From VAZQ01 sp040510815 (GTDB lineage Bacteria > Pseudomonadota > Alphaproteobacteria > Rhizobiales > Xanthobacteraceae), in NCBI GenBank assembly GCA_040510815.1, contig JBEVIH010000337.1, positions 1-8,018 of the forward strand: 8,018 bases of DNA, in the 5' to 3' direction. Under the pieces are notes generated by a model. The model saw only the letters and a program-made list of their open reading frames with translations, was not told the DNA's origin and searched no databases. Numbering within the stretch: position 1 is the stretch's first letter; each line of letters opens with the position of its first letter. Below are positions 1-6,241 of the stretch, piece by piece. A program made the translations under genes and the position numbers.

Positions 1-1404
1 TGCATGGCGCATTGGCTCGATATCGGCGGCATTCTCGGCGGCATGAGCACCGACATCTTTTCCGAAGGACTGCAGATCCCGATCCTCAAATATCAGGACC
101 GCGGCGTGGTCAATCAGACCGTGGTCGACATCATCCGGCAGAACGTCCGCCTGCCGAGCCGGGCCATGGGCGACCTGCGCGCACAGGTCACCGCGGTGAA
201 GACCGGCGAGCGGCGTTTCCTGCAGCTGCTCGAACGCTACGGACGCGCCGCGGTGCTGGATTCGATCACCGCGATCATGGACCACGCCGAGGCGATGGCG
301 CGCGTGCGCACGCGCACGATTCCGGACGGCGTCTACGAGGCGGAATCCTACATGGACGACGACGGCATCGACATCGGCAAGAAGGTGCCGATCCGCGTGC
401 GTGTCGTGGTCAAGGGTGACGAAATGACTGTCGACCTGAGCGAGGTGTCGAAGCAGGTGCGAGGCTTTTACAATTCCGGCATCACCACCGGCTATGCCTG
501 CGCCCAGGTCGCCTACAAATGCCTGACCTCGCCCACGGACTATCCCATCAACGACGGCTCGTTCCGCAGCCTCAAGATCATCGTGCCGCCGGGCCGGGTG
601 ATCAGCGCGGTGCGTCCGGCGCCGATGCGCTGGTGGATGACCTATCCGATGACCATCGTCGATACGATCTTCAAGGCCCTGGCGCCGGCAATTCCCGGCC
701 GCGTGATCGCCGGTCACCACGCCGATCTGCTGGCGTCCTCGTTCCACGGCATCAACAACAGGACGTCCGAGTTCTTCATCGGCAGCTTCGGGCCGCTGGG
801 CGGCGGCTGGGGCGCCAAGATGACCGAGGACGGCGTCTCCGGCACGGTCTGCATCAACGACGGCGACACCCACAACAGTCCGAACGAGCAGGCCGAGTTC
901 AAATTTCCGATCGTGGTGGAGCGCTACGCGCTGGTGCCGGATTCTGGTGGCGCCGGCCGCCACCGCGGCGGACTGGGCGTCGAACGCGTGGTGCGCGCGC
1001 GCACCAATATGATGGTCAACAATCAAAGCGATCGCGCCCATTGCCGGCCCTGGGGGCTGAACGGCGGCCTCGACGGAGACGGCAACGCGGTTGAGCTGCG
1101 CATCGGCGGACAATGGAAGACCGATTTTCCAAATGCCAAGGTCTTGGTGGCGCAGCTCAAGCCGGGCGACGCTTTCAAGATCCGCTCCGGCGGTGGCGGC
1201 GGCTATGGCAGTCCATTCGGGCGCCCGGTCGAACAGGTCCGCGACGACGTCCGGCAGGGCTATGTCACGGTGGAGTCGGCGGCGGAGCTCTACGGCGTCG
1301 TGCTCGATCCCGAAACCTTCGAGGTGGACGTGGCGGCGACCGAGAAGCTGCGTGCCGCGCGGCCGGCCGCCGACGGCGGCGCGCACGGCGCCAAATCGGC
1401 ATGA
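1..1404 (+). CDS. hyuB: Hydantoinase B / 5-oxoprolinase subunit (HyuB family), 5' end outside window
   Basis: This is the C-terminal 467 residues of a HyuB-family subunit (Pfam Hydantoinase_B), which works with HyuA in ATP-dependent opening of hydantoin, N-methylhydantoin or 5-oxoproline rings in the cytoplasm. The reading frame is open at base 1. The ATG at 4 sits inside the family's typical H-W-x-D-I-G-G motif (HWLDIGG, about nt 10-30), so it is internal and the true start lies upstream. Family members usually run to 520-590 residues, so roughly 60-120 are missing. Other family signatures are NVR followed by GDLRAQ (nt 145-186), DSGGAGRHRGGLG (about nt 940-978) and the C-terminal glycine-rich SGGGGGYGSPFGRP (nt 1186-1227), then the usual DVRxGYVTxESA segment. 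The tail is Ala/Gly rich. It stops with TGA at 1402-1404 and is convergent with the MmgE/PrpD gene. HyuA is not in the window. Acetone carboxylase alpha subunits are related but longer. The substrate cannot be assigned. Confidence 0.93.
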   Translation, partial: CMAHWLDIGGILGGMSTDIFSEGLQIPILKYQDRGVVNQTVVDIIRQNVRLPSRAMGDLRAQVTAVKTGERRFLQLLERYGRAAVLDSITAIMDHAEAMARVRTRTIPDGVYEAESYMDDDGIDIGKKVPIRVRVVVKGDEMTVDLSEVSKQVRGFYNSGITTGYACAQVAYKCLTSPTDYPINDGSFRSLKIIVPPGRVISAVRPAPMRWWMTYPMTIVDTIFKALAPAIPGRVIAGHHADLLASSFHGINNRTSEFFIGSFGPLGGGWGAKMTEDGVSGTVCINDGDTHNSPNEQAEFKFPIVVERYALVPDSGGAGRHRGGLGVERVVRARTNMMVNNQSDRAHCRPWGLNGGLDGDGNAVELRIGGQWKTDFPNAKVLVAQLKPGDAFKIRSGGGGGYGSPFGRPVEQVRDDVRQGYVTVESAAELYGVVLDPETFEVDVAATEKLRAARPAADGGAHGAKSA

Positions 1405-1437
1405 TCGTTTGGGTGACGCTATCGTTTGGGTGACGTT
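1404..1437. repeat. 17-bp tandem direct repeat, two copies
   Basis: ATCGTTTGGGTGACG occurs at 1404-1418 and again at 1421-1435. Each copy is followed by a dinucleotide (CT, then TT), giving a 17-bp period with 16 of 17 positions identical. The first base of copy one is the last base of the hyuB stop codon, so the pair lies entirely in the convergent intergenic stretch. It is less G+C rich than the flanking genes. It could be a protein-binding pair, a local duplication or a remnant of a dispersed repeat; the sequence alone does not decide. Confidence 0.85.
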
Positions 1438-1478
1438 GCGCCCGCTCCTGCCCGCGCACCTAAACGCGGGGCGGGCGC
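1438..1478. terminator. Candidate bidirectional terminator: nested inverted repeat between convergent genes
   Basis: An outer 8-bp perfect stem pairs GCGCCCGC (1438-1445) with GCGGGCGC (1471-1478). Inside it a 6-bp perfect stem pairs CCCGCG (1451-1456) with CGCGGG (1465-1470) around an 8-nt loop. The only asymmetry is a 5-nt bulge (1446-1450). The structure spans the TAG stop (1462-1460) of the - strand MmgE/PrpD gene and lies 33 nt past the hyuB stop. That is the expected place for a shared terminator, but no T-run follows on either strand, so classic intrinsic termination is not shown. Confidence 0.5.
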
Positions 1479-2824
1479 GTGATCGGCTCGCGGCAAACAT
1501 CCTCGATCGCTGCCACCAAGGCTGAAAACTCGCCGGTCGCGAGCACGTCGCTGCAGCGTGCGAGGATGTCCTGGGCTTGCTGCGCTCCAAGCAACGGCGC
1601 GACGAAGCTCAGAAACTTGTCACGGACCTGGGCGCGATCGAACGGACGCGCGGGATCGCCGGGGACGTGCGTCACCAGTCGCTCATGCTGTGCCGAACCG
1701 GTGGACACCCGCACGCGCGCTGGCCAGGTGCGGGGGTAATCGGACAACAGGTTCTCGTCCGCCTCGACCTTGATCCTATCCATAAAGTCGCGAAGGGGCG
1801 GCGACAGGTCCACCGGCGACTGCCCGACATCGGGCACCATCTTCGAAGCAAAGGCCGCAACCGCCATACAATATTGTACGCTCGTCAAGTGTGACGCGCG
1901 ATCGCCGGACTTGACCCCATGATCAATCATCTTGAGGTGGGGCGGCAGCACGGAAATCTTGATCTCATCCATCGCCGCGGGGGCGATCCCGCTTTCGATG
2001 ATCTCCCGCAGTGCCTGGGTCGCCGCCATGGTTTGCCGCGCGGCGCACCACGGCTTGAAGGAAACGTCGGTCAAGGCGATGCGCTCGCCGAGCGCGCCGG
2101 CGAGCGCTGAAGCATCGGGAGTGATGCCGTAGATGCCTGGGAGAAAATTTCCTTCGATCACCGCCAGATCGGACGTGAACCTCTGTTGCGCCGCCAGCGC
2201 CGCGGTCAGTCCGTTGCGCGCGGCTTGTCCCACGGCGAACCAGCGCGAGGTCGTCGCCGCGTTGTGGTGCCCCACGCCGGGGGTCGCGAAGATGAGCGCG
2301 AGCGCCAGCGCATTGGCGCTGGCCCGGTCATCGAGCCTGCGGAGCCGCGCGGCGACGGCAGCGACGGCGAACGGCGCGGCAAGATAAGTCGGCCAAATTC
2401 CGCGATAGAGAATCGCCGGCCCGTCGACGGCGCGACCCAGCCGGGTCATGGCCTCGGTGCCGGCGAGGACGGCGGCGATCACGTCGTCTGCGGTGATCGC
2501 GGGCGTCGCGGCCGCCAGGGTGAGCGCGGCGGGGATGACAATGCCGCCCGGCGTCGTCATGGACGCGAGATGGATGTTGTCGATCTCGCTCAGGCGTGCG
2601 AGCGCGCACCGGGTCGTGAGGTCGAGGGCCAATGCGTCGCCGGCGGGTGCGCTCTCGCCCATCGCGGCACGGAAGCGCAGCAGCGCCAGACCTTCGGTGG
2701 TGCGCGCGCCCGCGATCCACGCGCCGACGGTGTCGATGAGATGAAGCTCGACCAGGTCGCGCGCGGCGGCGGACGGCGTCGCGCTGCTTGCGACGGCGCT
2801 GCCAAGCTGCTCCAGCGCGGTCAT
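1460..2824 (-). CDS. MmgE/PrpD family protein (methylcitrate dehydratase / cis-aconitate decarboxylase fold)
   Basis: A 454-residue cytoplasmic protein of the usual MmgE/PrpD length, which includes 2-methylcitrate dehydratase, cis-aconitate decarboxylase and many uncharacterised hydro-lyases or isomerases. Evidence: the N-terminal LIDTVGAWIAG segment (29-39), an E-I-D-N region (80-83) leading into TPGGIVIPAAL (91-101), the internal YGITPDA region (232-238) and the KPWCAARQ segment (257-264) that begins the lid domain. Residues usually His in the family differ: HPG/HPS reads T91-P-G, and the His before the helix after the conserved Lys (K257) reads Met266. The chosen start (ATG 2824-2822) sits 7 nt after a GGAGG; an ATG one codon earlier (2827) overlaps the upstream stop as ATGA. 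Either start is translationally coupled to the upstream M24-like gene. It is the last gene of the - strand unit. The reaction is unknown and prpD-type propionate metabolism is not indicated, since prpB/prpC are absent. Confidence 0.9.
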   Translation of the reverse strand: MTALEQLGSAVASSATPSAAARDLVELHLIDTVGAWIAGARTTEGLALLRFRAAMGESAPAGDALALDLTTRCALARLSEIDNIHLASMTTPGGIVIPAALTLAAATPAITADDVIAAVLAGTEAMTRLGRAVDGPAILYRGIWPTYLAAPFAVAAVAARLRRLDDRASANALALALIFATPGVGHHNAATTSRWFAVGQAARNGLTAALAAQQRFTSDLAVIEGNFLPGIYGITPDASALAGALGERIALTDVSFKPWCAARQTMAATQALREIIESGIAPAAMDEIKISVLPPHLKMIDHGVKSGDRASHLTSVQYCMAVAAFASKMVPDVGQSPVDLSPPLRDFMDRIKVEADENLLSDYPRTWPARVRVSTGSAQHERLVTHVPGDPARPFDRAQVRDKFLSFVAPLLGAQQAQDILARCSDVLATGEFSALVAAIEDVCREPITRPPRV

Positions 2825-3936
2825 CATGCTGCCTCCGGCGATGACCAGAGCACCTCGTTGCCTTGCCCGTGGACCGCGACCATCGCCGACACGATGGCGT
2901 GGCCGCGCTCGTCCGACAGGCCGACCCGCAAACCATAGACTCCGCCGGGCTCGATTCTGGCCTCGCATCCGGGAGCGATCAGCGGATGCTCCTCGATCGC
3001 CAGACCAATCGCGTTACCCGCGAGCCGCGCCGTGACGGGGTGGGGAGGATGGCCGGCCTGCGCAATGCCGCCCGCAATCTCGCCGCAGCGCTCGCCGGCT
3101 TGCATCCGAGCGACAGCGCCTCGCAGGACATTGCCCGCCCGCTCCGCGCACGGTTGGGGAGAGGTTGCGAGAACGGCGAAGCCTTCCGCCCAATAGCCAA
3201 GCTGGCGCACCGCGACATAGACCTGCAGCGGATCGATCGCGCGTTCGACCAGGGCCTCGAATGGCCGCAGCGTACGCCCGCCGTCGAGGCTGAACAGGGT
3301 GCGGATGTCCTGGGCGCCGCGCCGGTTCGCGGCCTGCTCGCCGGCGAGAACCGCGGCGGTCGCGCCCGCGCCGGAGCCTTGGGCGGCGCGCATCGCGGCC
3401 ACCGTCGCATCGAGGGTCGCACAGGCCTCACGTAGTAGCGCGAGTTCGCGCGCGCTCTTGCGGCCCATGAGCCGTCGAAGCTCGGCGGTCTTATCCTTGA
3501 CCGCGCTCGCCAATGCGGCGGCAATTTCCTGGTGCAAGCCGTAGGGCATGAACGCGCTGCCGATGAGGACGGGCGCGCCGCCGCCGTGCGCACGCGCCCA
3601 CTCGGCGACCGTCTTCCCGACGTTGCGCAACGGCCGCAGGTCCTCGATGAAGGTCAGCGGCCTTGCCGCCGGCAACATGTTGACGCCGCCGCCCACCAAG
3701 AGTTGCGGCGTGCCATCGCGCGGGATCAATGCCAGCGCCGCTTCGAGCTTGGGCGTGAAATTGGTGAGATAAGCGAGCTCGGCGTGGTTGGCCCGGTCGC
3801 CGTACATGATGACGCCGGTCGCCGATGGGAGGTCACGCCACAGCGCGCCGGCACGCGCGACGAACTCGGCCTTCGGCATTCTGGCCGCGTTCCAATCGGC
3901 GGGTCCCACCAGCAGCGTCGGGTTCATCGCCAGCAT
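2824..3936 (-). CDS. Degenerate M24 (creatinase/aminopeptidase fold) protein, metal ligands mostly lost
   Basis: A 370-residue protein with the two-part layout of M24B/creatinase-like proteins: an N-terminal creatinase-type domain (about 15-150, with YLTNFTPKLEAAL at 56-68) and a C-terminal pita-bread domain (about 155-370). It is recognised by the R-K-S-x-x-E-L-x-L-L-R-E helix (159-170), QLGYWAEG (245-252), GNAIGL (307-312) and RIEPGG (327-332). By alignment from memory, the five ligands D-D-H-E-E of M24 peptidases appear as Tyr240, Glu251, Asn308, Glu329 and no acidic residue near 349. Metallopeptidase activity is therefore unlikely; it may be a non-metal hydrolase or a partner subunit. The ATG at 3936 has GAGG at 3948-3945, 8 nt upstream and overlapping the stop of the preceding M24 gene; an ATG at 3927 is possible. 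The stop (TGA 2826-2824) overlaps the start of the MmgE/PrpD gene. The fold call is firm and the function unknown. Confidence 0.85.
   Translation of the reverse strand: MLAMNPTLLVGPADWNAARMPKAEFVARAGALWRDLPSATGVIMYGDRANHAELAYLTNFTPKLEAALALIPRDGTPQLLVGGGVNMLPAARPLTFIEDLRPLRNVGKTVAEWARAHGGGAPVLIGSAFMPYGLHQEIAAALASAVKDKTAELRRLMGRKSARELALLREACATLDATVAAMRAAQGSGAGATAAVLAGEQAANRRGAQDIRTLFSLDGGRTLRPFEALVERAIDPLQVYVAVRQLGYWAEGFAVLATSPQPCAERAGNVLRGAVARMQAGERCGEIAGGIAQAGHPPHPVTARLAGNAIGLAIEEHPLIAPGCEARIEPGGVYGLRVGLSDERGHAIVSAMVAVHGQGNEVLWSSPEAA
2832..2836 (-). promoter_or_regulatory. Ribosome binding site of the MmgE/PrpD gene
   Basis: GGAGG on the - strand lies inside the 3' end of the upstream M24-like gene. 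It is 4 nt from the ATG at 2827 and 7 nt from the ATG at 2824. The longer spacing is nearer the optimum, so it favours the second ATG. A far upstream start in the same open frame (near 2968) would overlap the M24-like gene by about 140 nt and adds an Arg-rich segment unlike the family, so it is rejected. Confidence 0.7.
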
Positions 3937-3946
3937 GAACGCAACC

Positions 3947-5062
3947 TCAGAGACCGATCTCGACGAGCGCGGACCGCTGCTGCGTCAGCGGCTCGGCGCC
4001 GCGCGCGGTCACCAGCACCGGTTCGCCGCAGAGCAGATAACCCGTCTCCGGCAAGTGCTGGTTCGGATGGATCATGAACACCATGCCCTCCGTGAGCACG
4101 GTCTCGTTGTCGAGGCTGACGTCGCCCGGCCGGATCGAACCAAAGCCCAGCCCGTGGCCACGCCTCCTGATGTGCGGCGGGTGGCAATATTCGCCGTAGC
4201 CCTCCGCCTCCAGCACCGTGTTGATGGCGCGGCAGACGGAAACCATGGGAGCGCCGGGATGGGCGGCCTGAATACCGGCATTCATGGCGCGCACCAGCAG
4301 TTCGTATTTGCGCTTGAGCCCGGCGCTCGCGGGGCCGAGCGTGGCGGTGCGGCAGATCTGCGCGAGCTGCCCACGATAGCTGGGAGTGATCTCGGCCACC
4401 AGGACGTCGCCGCGCTGCATCACGCGCCCGTTCGACGGCGCCACCGCCGGATTGCGCGGACCCGCGCAGAGCAGCAGGAAGTTGTCCTCGGCGCCGAGGG
4501 TCTTGGTGTGCCACTTGAGCTCGAGCGCGAGCTCGTCCTCGCTCATGCCGGGACGCGCGATTTCGACGAGGCGCGCGTAGCCCAGTTCGGCGATGCGCGT
4601 GGCCTCGCGCGCATGGGCGATCTCCTCGACGGTCTTGGCGGCGGCGGCATCGAACACGATGTCGTCGGCGGCGCTGGCCTGCGGCATCACCTCCGTCACG
4701 CGTCCAGCGATGTCCCAACGCGTCGCCGCGAGGCCGGCGATACCCAGCTTGCCGCCGCGCGAGCGGTGACTGCTGCAGGCGGATTCCAGCGCATCGACCA
4801 CATCATCGGCGGCGATGACCCGCAGCCCGGGGCAGCATGCGGCCGCGCGCTCCACGTCCCATGCCGGCGTCACGATCAGGCTGGCTTCGCCGTCGCGCGC
4901 CAGGACGACGACCGCGGGTCCCAGGGACTTGAAGCCGCTCAGCACGAACACCGGATTGGGGGTCTCGATGAAATGCGCGCCGTCATGGATGGCGACCAGC
5001 GCCTCGAGCTTGTGCTCGATCATGCTGGCGCGGATGGCGGCGAGGCGTTCGTCGAAAGTCAT
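3947..5062 (-). CDS. M24 family (Xaa-Pro aminopeptidase/creatinase-like) protein with altered metal site
   Basis: A 371-residue cytoplasmic protein of the M24B/creatinase-like family. The N-terminal domain (about 1-135) begins FDERLAAIRASM and has FVLSGF (39-44). The pita-bread domain (about 140-371) has the K-T-x-E-E-I-x-x-A-R-x-A helix (143-154), GDVLVAEITP (218-227), QICRT (235-239), RRRGHGLG (299-306), EGMVFMIHPN (325-334) and CGEPVLVT (345-352). RGHGLG and the region around GEPVLVT are strong family signatures. The metal-ligand positions read Glu224, Gln235, His303, His332 and Gly346 instead of D-D-H-E-E; only the His is canonical. The catalytic His of creatinase, expected before the GD strand, also seems absent (A-P-S at 208-210), so this is probably neither a standard aminopeptidase nor creatinase. 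The ATG at 5062 was chosen because the family N-terminus begins here and GA-rich GAGAAAGA lies just upstream; a GTG at 5131 would add 23 Pro/Arg-rich residues. It is followed 10 nt later by a second M24 gene. Confidence 0.88.
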   Translation of the reverse strand: MTFDERLAAIRASMIEHKLEALVAIHDGAHFIETPNPVFVLSGFKSLGPAVVVLARDGEASLIVTPAWDVERAAACCPGLRVIAADDVVDALESACSSHRSRGGKLGIAGLAATRWDIAGRVTEVMPQASAADDIVFDAAAAKTVEEIAHAREATRIAELGYARLVEIARPGMSEDELALELKWHTKTLGAEDNFLLLCAGPRNPAVAPSNGRVMQRGDVLVAEITPSYRGQLAQICRTATLGPASAGLKRKYELLVRAMNAGIQAAHPGAPMVSVCRAINTVLEAEGYGEYCHPPHIRRRGHGLGFGSIRPGDVSLDNETVLTEGMVFMIHPNQHLPETGYLLCGEPVLVTARGAEPLTQQRSALVEIGL

Positions 5063-5173
5063 GGCGTCTTTCTCGGCTTCCTGCTGCGGACCATCACGGA
5101 GTGGACGCGCCGGGCAAGCGCGGGGCGGCACGATGAGAACGAAATAGAGCGAAAGCCCGCCGCGCCATCCACG
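5063..5173. other. Intergenic gap inside the - strand operon
   Basis: This 111-nt stretch between the binding-protein-like gene and the first M24 gene is the only sizeable break in the - strand unit. I see no convincing -35/-10 pair, no strong hairpin followed by T residues and no RNA gene. TTGCCC followed 17 nt later by ATGGTC (reading the - strand) is too poor to call a promoter. An internal promoter or partial terminator here cannot be excluded. Confidence 0.5.
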
Positions 5174-6229
5174 TCAAATCCCGTCCGGCCCGCCCGCATC
5201 GCCGAGATCGGTATCCGCGAACAGCGCGTCCAGCGGCAGCATCCGGCTGATCATGCCCTGCTGGTGCGTGTAGCGCAGCACGGTCTCCAGATTCTTGCGG
5301 TTGGCGGGGGTCAGACCATACGCACAGGTGTCGGGGACGAGCACATCTTCATGCTCATTCTGCGCGGTGCGTACCCAGGCGATCGGCACCATGCGCGGAT
5401 TGGCGATCCGCCGGTAGGCGATGGTCTTGGCCTCCTCGAAGGCCTTCACCAGGTTGGTGGGCACCCAGGGATATTTGTCGACGATCTCCTGCTTGATGGT
5501 GGTGACATGCATGATCGGAAATATTCCGGTCTTGCGAAAATAGGCGAGCTCGATGTCCTTGTAGTTGGCGAACAGACGCACGATCCGTTTGTCGCCGGCC
5601 AGGAACAGGCGAGGCAGCTCGGGCGACAGCATGGCCGAGATTTCGCCCTCCGCCAGCATGACGTCGAGCCTTTTCCCCGGCGCTATCATTTCGATGCGCA
5701 GGTCCTTCGGCGGCGCGAAGGCGACGTCCTCGCTGCGCTCGACCATCCACGTCACCTGCCGGTGGGGCAGGCCGTACTCCTCCTCCAGAATGCCCCGCAT
5801 CCAGATATTGGAGGCGGGCTGAAAATTGGTGCCGCCTACTTTCTTGCCGATCAGGTCCTTCGGCTCACGAATGCCGGCTGCGGCGTTGACGAACAGGAAG
5901 CCGTGTCGAAAGCGCCGGTGGAGGAATACGGGGATCGCGGTGAGCGGCACGTGGGCGGACAAGTCCGGTTCAGGGCTGCTGTCATCAGCGCGTTCACGCG
6001 CTTCGCTTGCCGGCGCGGCGCCGTGATCGCGCTCCATGAAATAGGCGCCGACATTGGCTTCGCAGATATCGAACTCGGCCTTGCGCGCCATGCGCCAATG
6101 GCGTTCGCGCGGGCCCATTCCGGTGAGCATGACGAGATCGATGCCGTCGGCCTTGACCGAGCCCTCCTTGAGCGCGCGCACGATCTCGTAGTCGCCGCAT
6201 GCGACCGTGAGCTTCAGTCTTTCCGCCAT
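5174..6229 (-). CDS. 4,5-dihydroxyphthalate decarboxylase-like / ABC solute-binding-type protein
   Basis: A 351-residue protein resembling the 4,5-dihydroxyphthalate decarboxylase (Pht5-like) branch of the type 2 periplasmic-binding fold. Signatures recognised from memory of the family are LKLTVACGDYEIVRAL (5-20), the EFDICEANVGAYF region (52-64), RRFRHGFLFVN (105-115), GIREPKDLIGKKVG (119-132), GIFPIMH (235-241) and YGL-x-PANRKNLE (304-315) followed by RYTHQQG (319-325). Relatives are annotated either as this decarboxylase or as ABC substrate-binding proteins. The N-terminus has no hydrophobic stretch, Tat motif or lipobox, so nothing in the sequence sends it to the periplasm. A hydrophilic Ala/Glu/Asp-rich segment at about 69-93 looks like an insertion compared with relatives. 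The ATG at 6229 has AGGA 7 nt upstream, overlapping the end of the preceding permease gene (12-nt gap). Being the fourth gene of an ABC operon suggests a binding role; the family resemblance allows an enzymatic one. Confidence 0.82.
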   Translation of the reverse strand: MAERLKLTVACGDYEIVRALKEGSVKADGIDLVMLTGMGPRERHWRMARKAEFDICEANVGAYFMERDHGAAPASEARERADDSSPEPDLSAHVPLTAIPVFLHRRFRHGFLFVNAAAGIREPKDLIGKKVGGTNFQPASNIWMRGILEEEYGLPHRQVTWMVERSEDVAFAPPKDLRIEMIAPGKRLDVMLAEGEISAMLSPELPRLFLAGDKRIVRLFANYKDIELAYFRKTGIFPIMHVTTIKQEIVDKYPWVPTNLVKAFEEAKTIAYRRIANPRMVPIAWVRTAQNEHEDVLVPDTCAYGLTPANRKNLETVLRYTHQQGMISRMLPLDALFADTDLGDAGGPDGI

Positions 6230-6241
6230 CGAACGTTCCTC

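Noticed and set aside
1366..1380. GCCGCC-GAC-GGCGGC hairpin near the hyuB 3' end
   Set aside because: It lies in codons for the Ala/Gly-rich tail, where such short G+C repeats are expected, and is not followed by T residues.
1401..1433. Short ATG-initiated frame (MIVWVTLSFG) across the tandem repeat
   Set aside because: It has only ten codons, overlaps the hyuB stop and has no clear ribosome binding site; the repeat itself explains the sequence.
1460..2824. Assignment as PrpD of the methylcitrate cycle
   Set aside because: There are no prpB or prpC neighbours, and the residues usually His in the active site are Thr and Met.
2186..2938. Open + strand frame of 250 codons opposite the MmgE/PrpD gene
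   Set aside because: It is a shadow of the - strand gene, low in complexity and Arg/Gly rich, with no family resemblance.
2828..2968. Longer N-terminus for the MmgE/PrpD protein
   Set aside because: The extension is Arg-rich, overlaps the M24-like gene and does not resemble the family. GGAGG before 2824 supports the shorter start.
3947..5062. Assignment as creatinase, given the HyuB neighbour and a possible creatinine pathway
   Set aside because: Creatinase's catalytic His is not seen at the expected place (A-P-S at 208-210), and no creatininase, creatinine deaminase or sarcosine oxidase gene is in the window.
5063..5131. GTG start giving 23 more residues on the first M24 protein
   Set aside because: The added segment is Pro/Arg rich and unlike M24 N-termini; the ATG at 5062 begins the recognisable domain.
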